A stretch of DNA of 64,000 bases from Chromobotia macracanthus (Eukaryota > Chordata > Actinopteri > Cypriniformes > Botiidae). The DNA lies in the NCBI GenBank assembly GCA_036877525.1, contig JAZGTH010000007.1, positions 417,001-481,000 on the forward strand. The letters are read 5' to 3'. The number at the start of each line of letters is the position of its first letter. Positions within the stretch are counted from its first letter, which is position 1. Position numbers and translations under genes: made by a program. Shown here piece by piece: positions 11,705-23,600 of this stretch. A model generated the notes under the pieces. It did no database searches and was not told where the DNA came from. It was given only the letters and a program-made list of their open reading frames with translations.

Positions 11705-13106
11705 TTAGGATGCCAAGCCCAGCAAAAATCCTCCAACAAATCCACCAGAGATAACAATATTCCTCTTCACAAATTCTGTAGACTAGATAACAAAACTGTG
11801 TCATTTAGAGAAAGTAGATTACACTGAATATCAACATGCCGAAGTGTTACTTCATGCACCAAATATTGACACAAATTTCCTTTTTAGAATTTGTTTGGGA
11901 GTGCAAAATATCTGTATATATTTGGCGATCTCGATAAGTTAACATGTCCCATCATGATGGTACCATGAAGCAACAACCACCAACACCCACCTCTTCTATA
12001 AAGGAACTGAGCTCAGGGGATGCTCTGTTTGCCTTTTTCTTCAAATGCTTTTTAGCTTTATTGACATCCTTTTCCACTCTCCTCCAGTCCACCTGCACAT
12101 AGCCACTGTGGTTGGCAATCTGAAATAAAATGTTTTTTACAGTTATGATGAAGATGAGGCATAATGGAGTCTTAACAATGAGAGTGCAGTGCAGAGACTT
12201 CTACAATCCCTACTTGTAACAACAGAAAACCTCCTCCAACAGCAGTTGCCACGATTTTCCCAACCCTCTGGAAGAGATAACCAGCACACCTAAAAGACAG
12301 GCAGTTTGAGCGGACACATTCATTCATTTTGTTTATTCTCATACATAACAGTGCAAAATAATGAAGTTTACCAGTCATATGCACAAAGATTATCATGACA
12401 GTACTTTAGGGTACATCCCATCTCACCATCCTGTTGCTCCGCCCATCATGATCTGTGAAGCCACCGAGTATTTCTCAGCGATGGGTCCCGTGTTATTCCC
12501 AAAAACACGAGTCCACCACTCCTGATTCCTGGGATAATCTGTGATGTTCACAACCTCATACAATTCATCTCCACTGTCTGCGTCTACATCTGAAATCACA
12601 AGTTACATTATATTCACATAATCCAAAACATAGATACATATTTAAGCACATAATAAAATACACTTGTTTTACGATTCATTACAATAGTTTACCTTTAACA
12701 TTACAATATTCCTTTTCTACGCAAAACGCTGCTGTAAGTCTGAGCACGTAAATCGTTGTTGTGTAAACGTCATATTTCTGTGAGGTGATTAAAAGCGAAA
12801 CGATAACAAAGTTGTGACATACAGCAGGCGTCGTATATTACACGTTTATCTCACTATTATACAACATATAGAAATACGTGCTTTGAGAGCAAGGTTTGTT
12901 TAAAACAGACACAATCAGGGTGATCTCAAAGGGAGAGATTTTAGCTCAGTGATGTCACAGAAAGCTAATAGCATGAGCTAAACGACAAACACTCGCAACA
13001 GCGCACATATAACAGCACGCAGGGATAAATGATCACACTGTCGATCAAGACAATTTGTTTAAATGTTTGATTCGCCGACTTATTTACCTTCGCCGAGATT
13101 CGCCAT
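11705..13106 (-). CDS. fundc1: FUN14 domain-containing protein 1, mitophagy receptor
   Basis: Complete gene in five coding exons on the minus strand: 13106-13088, 12589-12427, 12289-12214, 12119-11991 and 11782-11705. They encode 154 residues (human FUNDC1 has 155). All introns are GT-AG and all phases join. FUNDC1 is a multi-span outer mitochondrial membrane protein that binds LC3 under hypoxia. The LC3-interacting motif is YEVV at 17-20 in an acidic N-terminus, followed by EWWTRVFG and the FUN14 core: EKYSVASQ, GWCAGYLFQRVGK and TAVGGGFLLLQ, then a basic amphipathic stretch. The last hydrophobic segment ends GGFVGGFLLGLAS. Ser12 aligns with the human CK2 site Ser13, but the residue before the LIR tyrosine is Leu16, where human has the ULK1 site Ser17. 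FUNDC2 is less likely because the YEVV motif is present. The start codon context (AAGATGG) is strong. Confidence 0.95.
12590..13087 (-). other. fundc1 intron 1
   Basis: A 498-bp intron between the 19-nt first coding exon and exon 2, with consensus donor (GTAAAT) and acceptor (TTTCAG). No other feature seen. Confidence 0.8.
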
Positions 13107-13935
13107 CTTATGAGGCAATGTTTGCTAACGCTGAAGCGCTACGTAAAATCCTGCGCAATTTACGTGCGATCCCTGGCCACAGACTCAGACGACTGATCCA
13201 GAATCAGTTCACGATAATGTTATAATAAAACTGCTCTTCTATGGTCCACAGCCCTATTCGGTTGTGTTTTGTGCTGCCGTCAGTATAAAAATACGCACGA
13301 TATATTTATATGTATATAATTTACTCATATACTCATTTATTTTAATTAAAAGACTTTTTAATGTTAAAAGGATGATTACTTTATAGCACTTTCGACGTGA
13401 TTTAAATAAAAAGATACTTCACACTTTATCAGTACCTGCAGTACATCCTTAACTTTATTTATTGCGATGTTTCGTGTTGTTTCTTCTTATTCATATTGCG
13501 CATTGGCTCCTGTGTTTTGTCTCTTACTGTATTGTGTGTTTGTGTTATTGTGTATCTTTTATAAACGTTGTCTTGGCGCTTGTCTGTAAGACAAGACTCG
13601 TACTGAATACAGGCGACAGTAAAGTCTTCAGTCACACACGCGTTACGTCCTCCGTGTGCAAACAGACAGATGCGACATCCAATCACGCGCTTTATCTTCG
13701 CGTTACGTAATCATAGTAAATCCAGGTGAGCCAATCGCAGCAGGCGAAGATCCGGCGTGACGTTGAGAGGTTTGTTATTCACCCTCCCCCTGAAAGTTTA
13801 TATGAGAAACGAGCCCGGATAAGACCAGTCACGTGATCATCACCGAACGCAGCCATTGGTCAAAACCACCGAGAGGGCGTTCCGTTCCGACGGCTTCGGC
13901 GTGCGTTGGCTCGAGTGGCACATTATCAGAAGTTT
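13107..13935. promoter_or_regulatory. Head-to-head fundc1/kdm6a promoter interval
   Basis: The two start codons are 1551 bp apart and divergent. In this interval I see a CCAAT box (GAGCCAATCGCAG, about 13729), an inverted CCAAT (CAGCCATTGGTC, about 13850), a palindromic E-box in GTCACGTGATC (about 13828) and rising CpG density toward 13800-13935. Sequences resembling YY1 sites (AAGATGGCG) overlap the fundc1 start codon. A shared or bidirectional promoter is inferred from geometry and motifs; no transcription start is visible. Confidence 0.55.
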
Positions 13936-14511
13936 GAGCCGCCCGCTGCTCCGAGGAACCCGCCGCTGCTCTGAGGAACCCGCCGCTGCTCTGAGGAACC
14001 CGCCGCTGCTCTGAGACCTGCGCTCCGAGACCCGCCGCTGCTCTGAGGAACCCGCCGCTGCTCTGAGACCCGCCGCTGCTCTGAGGAACCCGCCGCTGCT
14101 CTGAGACCCGCCGCTGCTCTGAGGAACCCGCCGCTGCTCTGAGACCCGCCGCTGCTCTGAGGAACCCGCCGCTGCTCTGAGACCCGCCGCTGCTCTGAAT
14201 GCTCGGGGAACCCGCCGCTGCTCTGAGGAACCCGCCGCTGCTCTGAGGAACCCGCCGCTGCTCTGAGGAACCCGCCGCTGCTCTGAGGAACCCGCCGCTG
14301 CTCTGAGGTGACCCGCCGCTGCTCTGAGGACCCGCCGCTGCTCTGAGGGACCCGCCGCTGCTCTGAGGGACCCGCCGCTGCTCTGAGGGACCCGCCGCTG
14401 CTCTGAGGGACCCGCCGCTGCTCTGAGGGACCCGCCGCTGCTCTGAGGGACCCGCCGCTGCTCTGAGGGAACCCGCCGCTGCTCTGAGACCTGCGCTCTG
14501 AGGAACCCGCC
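13936..14511. repeat. GC-rich minisatellite (CCGCCGCTGCTCTGAG units) upstream of kdm6a
   Basis: About thirty tandem units of 15-20 bp share the core CCGCCGCTGCTCTGAG. Three organised zones are visible: 20-bp units ending GAGGAACC, an alternating long/short zone (GAGGAACC then GAGACC) at about 14020-14200, and seven 20-bp units ending GAGGGACC near 14330-14470. The array ends about 145 bp before the kdm6a ATG, so it sits in the promoter or 5' UTR. The minus strand reads as a 226-codon Arg/Ala/Gly/Ser frame that I treat as a by-product. Confidence 0.95.
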
Positions 14512-14656
14512 CAGCGAGCCGATTGTGTCGAGGACGATGTGAGGAAGAGTGTGATTACAGGAAGTGCTTTTATTTCTGTTGCTTTTTCGCGGGCGGATCC
14601 ACGCAACAGGTGCTCGGCTTGCGGCGCGTCAGTAAGCTCGCTGGAGTGTTTTGTCT

Positions 14657-17600
14657 ATGAAATCGTGCGGAGTGTCGGTGGCCGCCGCCGCTGCTGGTGA
14701 TGAGGAGGAGAAAATGGCGGCAGGAACAGCGAGTGAAAGCCAGGAGGACTTTCTGAAGCTCTCGCCGCAGGAAAAGGAGCGTTTATGCGGGTTAGACAGG
14801 TCAGATAAGCCCCTTTGCTTCTCGTGAGCCTCCGCTCGGTTTCTGGACGCTTCTGCTCAGTGAGCGCTGTGTACATGAATGCGCTGCAGGTGAAGTAACA
14901 CGGAACCGCTGTGTTGTCCTCTCTTTGCAGCACACTGTTTGGATTTCAGGGGCTTCATGAAGATGGCGCCAGAACGAAGGCCTTGCTGTTAAAGGTACGA
15001 GACTGATGGACGTGCTCTACAGACAGGCAGATTTACTGTAACATTAATAAATGCTAAATGTAGCATATCCACTTATTACACAAAATGTGTTATGCATATA
15101 CAGTAATGCAGCAGTTGGAGGCCTAAGGGGCAAATGAATAACTACTTTAACTACTATAAATTGCACAGGAGTAATTGCAGTGCAACTCTCTTATTGCACA
15201 GAACCATGATTTGCACTGTATGTATACAGTAATACAGCATGTGAGCTACTAGAAGATACACCTTTACACTTTATTTATACTTTAACAGCTGCTGCAGTGT
15301 TACGCTGAACTATACAACACGACTGTAAACTGCGTGTGTCAGTGACTGCGGGTTGTAGTTGATTATTATAGTGACTTTCAATATAAGCGCTTTGACGGTG
15401 ATTCCGGAGGTTCATGTCCCGTTTGCTTGTAAAGTTACTGCGCCTTTTAAAATGAGCTCAGACATTTGTACTGTTTTGTTTCATACAGTCCGGCGAGAAG
15501 ACACTTTGATAACCTGTTGGACTTTCTCTTTTCAAAGTACAACATCATTTTCATGGCCATGTCTGGTCAGCTGCATGTGATTTGTCAGACTAAAGAGTTG
15601 GGGGTTTTGCTCTCACGTTTCCATTTTATTGTCCTTTCTGTTCATTTGCAGGGTAGAAGTTTATCTATTACACTGTTAAACTATTATTAAGTTTAGAAGT
15701 TTATCTATGCATTAGCATAGATAAATCTCTGGAGATTTAACCAGCACTGGCCACATGTTAGCAGGTTGACATGATGCTGACTAGTAACAGCATGAGAAGA
15801 GAATCATATAACCTTCACTGGACTGTCTTCAGTCTGATCTCCAGTCAGGCTTAACGGATCATCATTCACATTTAGAGTGCTTACATCTGGTTTAAAATTG
15901 GTTGTGGCTTATTTCAAGGCTTATGAAATCGTGAGGTGTATCATATGGTCAAGCAAATTGACTTGTTTTGCATGCATTGGCTTGTCCTGCATTTGCTGGT
16001 AACATTAGTCGCAGTATGCCAGTGCTGGTTACTACACTAAAATGTTGTGTGATAGGCGGTGTCTCTTGTCCAGATAGATGGAACTTTTTAAAGAAGTTTC
16101 AGTAAGTTGGTTGTCTCGCAGCCCCCTTTCAGATCCATGCAACAAAGGCAAACATCACGCTGGCAGATCAGCTCAAAGACTGGGCCATGGGAACCAGTGT
16201 TAGAACGTGTCCGTTTGTTGTCTGTTAGGTCATTGTTTAAAGAGTTCAAGCCTGTTAATAATTTTAGAACAGTTCTCTTCCAGAGAAACATGCTGGTACT
16301 GAGTTTATCATATTCATTATTCACCTCACAGGCTATTCGTTGCTTTGACGTTTATATCCTAAAAGCTGAAGGAAAAGTGGAGCCGGAGGTGTTCTGCCAG
16401 TTAGGTCATTTCAACCTCTTACTGGAAGATTACCCTAAAGGTAAGATCTGAGCTTTAGTCTTATTGTTTCATTTATAATCTGATGATCAGTCTTAATTTC
16501 TTTTGTTTGTTTTTCCTCAGCATTATCTGCATACCAGAGATACTACAGTTCACAGTCCGACTACTGGAAGGTGAGTGATTCTTGATCTTCATACACACTC
16601 CATCTGCCATCTGAACCTGGTTTTAACATCCGCCTCAAATGAACCAATCACCAGATTGGATCCAGTCACTCCAAGATGGAGTCTTGTGTCTGGTGTTTAT
16701 ATACCACAGATATGACGATCTGTTGACTTCAGTATGGCCCCAAAAAGCTAAGATTTGTTATGGCAGGTACTACAGGTGTGTTGAGCACAAACGTCCGGTG
16801 TTTGAGTGTCTGTTGTTAGTCGTTTGTATTTAAATGCTAATGAACGCAGGTATTTAGTGCTGTCTTGTTATGGTTGTCTCACTCAAATATGTCAAACTAT
16901 TAGATTTGTCATTATTTAGCATATTTATTGGATTATCCAAAAACTGCATTAGTTAAAGTAAATATGTAAACATTGTTAAATGCCTAAAAACATTGACAGT
17001 AAAACTAACTATATCATTACACGTCTCATTATATAAAATGAATTGTTCTGCTTCATTAACTAGCCATATCATCTAGTGAAAGTGTGTTTGTGGGATAGTT
17101 GAGCCACAGTGGCTTTCAGTTTGAGTCACAGAGATGAGAGTTGCAGTTGTGATGGTTCATTGATCTGTACACCCCCGAGCATTCACTTATGTAAATCGAT
17201 CTTTTGTGATTGTAGGGGGAAAAAACACACACAGGAACGTCAGACCTGTTGGGGTGTAAACCAGGATGAATTCTTCTGCTGTTGTGATGTCTAACACTCA
17301 TCTTTCTTATTTCAGAATGCTGCCTTTTTATATGGCCTTGGTTTGGTTTACTTCCATTACAGTGCTTTTCAGTGGTAAGTACACATTCTGTGCTAACTTT
17401 GTTTCTCATGCATTCCACATTTTTTGATTTTTCATCACTAACAGGATATTGAAATATCCCTAACAGTATTTATATACTATCCATATTGTGTTATCCTTGT
17501 TCTCACAGCAGATTGTACTACAATGAGAATTTTGTCCTTCCCCAGTTGTCCTGTCTTTTTTGTAATGTTCAGCCAACATGTTATGTTGTCTTAAAGACGC

Positions 17601-20600
17601 TGCATGCGTCTGCTTATTTTTCTGTCCATTTTCAGTAGCTGTATGACAGATGTTTTGTTTTTGCATCACTGGGCAAGTAGACAAGTAGAATTATGACTAT
17701 ATAAAAATTCAAAATGCTTTTTGGTCTTGTTCAATTGTTAAGCAGCAACAGGCTTCAGTATAGCTGCATATATTCTGCAGGCTGTTCTCAGTTCTGTGTG
17801 TAGGGTACTAGAGTGATTCCCAACAACAGGTGAAACACTGGTCAGCTGCATGTATTCCACACCTGTGTGGGTTCATAATACAGTGTATTATAATACAGTA
17901 CAAACTCACACTCATTTAATTGGCCTCCAGAGTCAGTTGAACTTGAGGCGGTTGACGTTTATTAAATGTCAGAGATCACACGATGGCATGTGTTAACCAA
18001 ATTTGCTCCAGGGTATCATTTGTGTCATTTCAAGTATTTCAAACACTAGTATTTTATGGACATGACGTGTATGTGTATAAATACTAATGAATAGCATAAC
18101 GGCTTGCATAGGACAATGTTATTGACTTGGCAAATACATGTACGGATGGTATGTTTTGATATTTACTTCCTGGAGGTCCCCTCTTTCCTTGTCTTAGGGC
18201 AGTGCAGCACACCCCTTCAGATGCCCAATCTGGACAGAGAAGGTAGGCATATCACATTGGTTTTGTAAGGGTATGCCTCAGACATGCTCTGTAAAGTCAT
18301 GCTCAGCTCGAATCTTTAACTCTGCTTGTGTTTGAAGAAGGCTGATGAACTGTATTGATGAGTGAGTGTTCATGTATTGATTTCATTTAAGTTAAAGGAA
18401 CAGTTCAGTTCAACTTGAGCTCTGTAGATATTGTCCTGGAATGTGGTCTATTACCATAGAAAATAATATCAGTTTATATTTTCGAGTATTATCTATCTCT
18501 CATGACTGTAAACACATGTATGGAGGTTATAAATCCGTATCTATGAAGGAGAACATAAAGCAGGGTTTGTTATATAATGTCTAATGGCGGCGTGAAACTT
18601 ATTCTCTTTGTCAAGACCTCTTACGTTTTCCCACAAGCCCTTTTTTTGTTACTGTTAAATATGGATAAAGAAGTGACTGGGTTTGTTGCATTACCTGAGC
18701 ACTCAGTCATGTATCAAGCAGACATGTAACGCTTGTTTTTGGTTACATCTTGGTTACATTTTGTTTAATCTCTTAAATGTGTGTCGGTTGTTGTGTTTGA
18801 TTAGCAACTGTTTTGCAGGTGAACTTTTGCTCCTTTATTATTGTTATATTTTGTATATTTTATTTATATATATTTTGTATATATTTGTCATGACATGTTT
18901 TGTTTCACAAGCTTTCCTGGTATCCTTGTGTGTATCATGAATAGAGTTGAGGGCTGTATAAGGTTAATACGTATAATGTTAAAGGTCTTTTAACATTTAT
19001 ATATTTACATATTTTAATGTGTATTCTGGTGCAGGGCACTGCCTTATACACTTTCTGGAGTGCCAGACCTGCAGAGTTTAGCTCCATGAATTAGTCATGT
19101 TTATTTCTGTAGGTCAGGTAATCCTGCGTTCAGGTTGGAGTTCATGGCACAGTTGTGGGTTTGTGCATGCCTGAAACTGATGATGTAATCTCCATCTGAC
19201 TCTAGATTCCAGAGCAATAAACTGAGATGACCGGGCATCTCTCACTTTCTCACTCACTCAGTGTCGGGGCTTTCCTCTCGGTCAGTGACTACATTAACTC
19301 ACAGTTGTCCTGGCTCCTCTAGGTTGAGAGATGAATACTCACATGTTATATTTCTATGTTATAATAATGTGATCTGACCAAATTGGTGTTTATAGTTAAT
19401 GATTCAATTTTGCACACCTGTGGTCAAGGCGTCTTGTTAAAAAAATGGGGTTCGCTTTCATGTTGCTCGTGTGTGTGTGTGTGTTAATAGTGTAAATGTT
19501 TCAAACCTGCATTGCTTTAACCGTTGAGTATGTATTTCTGCGCAAGTATTTGTGTATTTAATCCGTAATGTGTATATAATCATCTGTATTTCTGTGTTTT
19601 TCAGAGTTCAGTCATACCAACAGTCTGATAATGTAATTGTCTGGCCTGTTACAAGCTGCTCTAAGATTTGAGTTCTCACGAGTTCAGTGCAACCAAATAA
19701 ATGATGTTTGACACTCAGTACTGAGTGTTGTATAGAAGAGCACAGAACATGATGCAGCGTCACTTAATCTGTGAACAGCATGTTGATGTTTGATTATTTC
19801 AGCTGTGTATATGGAATATATATAGAATATTTACTACTTAATAATTTTGTTGTTGATCAAAAATTTGCCAATATTGTGACTACCACATAATGTTTTGAGT
19901 TAACAATTTAAAGTGTGAGTGTTTAGAGGGGAGGGGTTATCTGAAGAGTGGAGAGGAGGGGTTATCCGGGCACTGAGTTCAGGCTGTGGCTCAGAAAAAA
20001 CATTCCCTCTGTTTGCCTGACAGACTGTATGCATCAGAATGCACCGCTTTGAACAGAACGTGTTTTCATTTGACTTGATGTTCATTTGACAGATGTCATT
20101 ATTGGATAAATGTTTAATCATCAGTTTGTAATTTGATCACATGATATTGAAGATGTGTAGGTCTTGGGTGATGTCTTTTGTGCCGTTCTGTCTCCCGCAG
20201 GGCGATCAAGGCGTTTCAGGAGGTGCTTTACATTGAGCGCAGCTTCTCAAGAGCCAACGAGATTCACTTGCGACTCGGCCTGATGTTTAAAGTCAGCACA
20301 GATTACGAGTCGAGCCTCAAGGTGTGTTAATGTCCCCTCGCTCTCTCGCTCTCAATATACATACATAATTCTGAGGGTTTGAACATTGATGTTTAATCAT
20401 GCCCAACTATGTGCGGTTCACACTGTACACTGTGTGCACAATTATTAGGCAAGTGAGTATTTTGACCATATCATCATTTAATCCATAATTTCCAACTCCA
20501 AGCTGTATAAACTTGAATGCTTATTGGAATTAATGCATATCAGGTGATAATATTTGTTTGTAGGGTGTAGGGTGTGGCCTAAGGAGATCAACACCCTATA

Positions 20601-23600
20601 TCAAGGTGTGCATAATTATTAGGCAGATTCTTCTCCTCAGGAAAAATGGGCCAAAAAAGAGGTTTACCTGACTCTGAAAATTGTATGCAATTGTATTGGA
20701 TGCAGCACTTTTGAAATATCTAAGATATTGGGGCGTGATCACAGAACCATCAAACGTTTTGTATATTATTATACAAATAATAAAAGTTCTCAGAGACATG
20801 GCCAAGGTAAGAAAAGCTGAAACCCGACCACCTCTGAACAAAACACATAAGTTGAAGCGTCAAGAATGGGCCAAGAAATATCTGAAGACAGATTTTTTCA
20901 AAGGTTTTGTGAACTGATGAGATGAGAGTGACTCTTGACGGACCAGATGGATGGGCCTGTGGTTGGATCAGTAACGGACACAGAGCTCCGCTTCAACTCA
21001 GACGCCAGCAAGGTGGAGGTGGGGTACTGGTATGGGCAGGTATTATTAAAGATGAACTAGTTGGACCTTTTCGGGTTGAAAATGGACTCAAAATCAACTC
21101 TCAGACCTACTGCTAATTTTTAGAAAACACTTTCTTCAAGCAGTGGTACAGGAAAAAATCTGCATCTTTCAAGAAGACTTTGATTTTTATGCAAGACAAC
21201 GCTCCATCACATGCATCAAAGTACTCCACTGCGTGGCTGGCCAGTAAAGGCCTTAAAGATGAAAAACTAATGGCATGGGCCCCCTTTTTCACCTGACTTA
21301 AACCCTATTGAGAACTTTTGGGCCCTTCTTAAGCAGGAAATTTATAGTGAAGGTAAACAGTACACCTCTTTGAACAGTGTCTGGGAGGCTGTGGTTGCGG
21401 CTGCACAAAAAGTTGATTCTGAACAGATCAAGAAACTGACTGACTCTGTGAATGGAAGGCTTGTGACTGTTATTGAAAAGAAGTGTGGCTATATTGGTCA
21501 CTGAGGTTTTCTTTTCAAAATTTCAGAAATGTTTATTTGTAAATTTTGAGTGTTTATTCTTCTCACTTTGACAGGTAAAAATAAACAAGTGAGATGGGTA
21601 AATCTTTGTTTGTCATTTAGTTGCATAATAATTCTGCACACGTAATAGTTGCCTAATACTGGTGTACATGTAGATATTCTCTTAAGAAAGCCAAAACTTC
21701 ACTTTTACTACTTGCATGTTCAGGTTTGAGGGTTTGTTAACATTTTGGATTGACCAAGAGCACTGTAGTTGTACAATAACAAAATTTATCATCAAAAATA
21801 CTCACTTGCCTAATAATTGTGCACACAGTGTATATTGTATCTGAATACATACAGTCAACAGTTTATTTCAAGGTGTTCCTGCTTTGAAATAACATGCTTA
21901 ATTCTGGGATGAGATACTCAGTGTGGTAAGAGGTTGTAATAAAGCACTGGGTTTTTCATGATGCTGCTCTTAAGAGTCTTTGGCAGGTTGTTGGGTTTGT
22001 CTGCAGGTCATTGGTCAGGTCTGGTGTTACAGCTGTCTTGGCTTTGAGACAGCAGCCTTCATAACACAACACAGGTTCCCCTTATTTTAAAAGCAGATTC
22101 TTTATCAATGTATCTCTCTCTTGTTAAAGCCATCATTGGCTGGAAAGGGAGTGATTTATGCATCTCTGTATGTGCATGCTGAGTAGCCATCTGCACTAAA
22201 CTGCCTGATAACAGAAGACCAGAACCTGATCATTTGATGAAGACTATTGACTTCCAGCTTCTTTCTAATGTTAACGTGGCTACTGTCACCCTATCTGAAG
22301 GTGTCTAAGATACAAATTAAATAGCCAAATGTTGTACTTCTCTTCCCAAAAGTGTCATTTTCGCTCCTTTCCGCTTTCCAACATGTGTGTGTCTTTTTTA
22401 ATTTAAATGCGACAGACATCCTGAGCAGTGTCTTACTCTCCAGAGTGCAGAGAGCAGCATGTCATCCCTGAAGTCGGCTGATTTCACACTAACTCTGTGT
22501 GCAGCTGCTCTGAGAACAGACAGCAGTGTTTTTCTCGCTGCTCGAGCGTGTGTGTGTGTGTGTGTGATGCCTCAAGGTATTGAGAAAGAGAGAGAGAGAG
22601 ACAGAACAGCATGTCATCTCTCAGCTGTCAGCACTGCTCTCTCTTGAATAGTAATCAGAGTGAGAGAGATACTAGTAATCCTGCAGCATTATCTGTTTGC
22701 CAGTTGAGAGCCAAAGAGAAAGACAGAGCATGTATGAGGCACAGACAGTTGATGTTCAGAGATCAGCTTGGCACAAAGGGCTTGCTATGGTCAGTATTAC
22801 AAATGTGTGTGTTAGAAGGATGTCTATATGAAGTAGATAGGGGTGTGTTTTTTTGTTTTTTTTTGGTCTATGGTTTGGTTACACACCATCGGTGGTGCTT
22901 TGTGCTGATTTATGAATCTGGTGTGTGTTGGTGATTTGTGTGTTGATTTGATAACTGAATGTCTTTCAGTGCTGTTGTAATGGAGGTGGGTGTATATGCG
23001 AAGTTCATTTGTGTGTCTGTGATCTGTGTGTGTGCTGTTCGACAGGGCACTGATGCATGGCCATTTTTAAGTAACTGCAGCTGCAAAGGTTTCCTTCAGG
23101 TGTTTCTACACTAGAGAGTGTTTACTACTGGATAAAATGAGATGTATCTTTTCACATCTGGAGTTGATTTCTTAGTCTATTTTTTTCTTACATTTATTTT
23201 GTATTTTTGTATTTCTGAAGTCTTATTTCAGAATGCTGTTTCATTATAAGGTAACTCAAATGAGTCTGTGTGCTTGGTGTTTCATTATAAGGTAACTCAA
23301 ATGAGTCTGTGTGCTTGATGGTGTTTCATTATAAGGTAACTCAAATGAGTCTGTGTGCTTGATGGCGTTTCATTATAAGGTAACTCAAATGAGTCTGTGT
23401 GCTTGATGGCGTTTTATTTTAAGTACAACGGCAGCACCTTCACTATAGCCATCATTCATCTCAAAGTATTTTTATTCGATGTTTCATTATGTTAGACAGA
23501 ATATAGAGAGGCTTGGGCATGATTAACAACAGGATGTCAGTTCAAACCATCAAGAGTTTGCTGTACCCAATCTCTTATGTTATTTACCCTGTCAAATCTA

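Noticed and set aside
13926..14606. A 226-codon minus-strand frame rich in Arg, Ala, Gly, Ser and Gln
   Set aside because: It is the kdm6a promoter minisatellite translated; repeats of mixed length shift the phrase and nothing resembles a domain.
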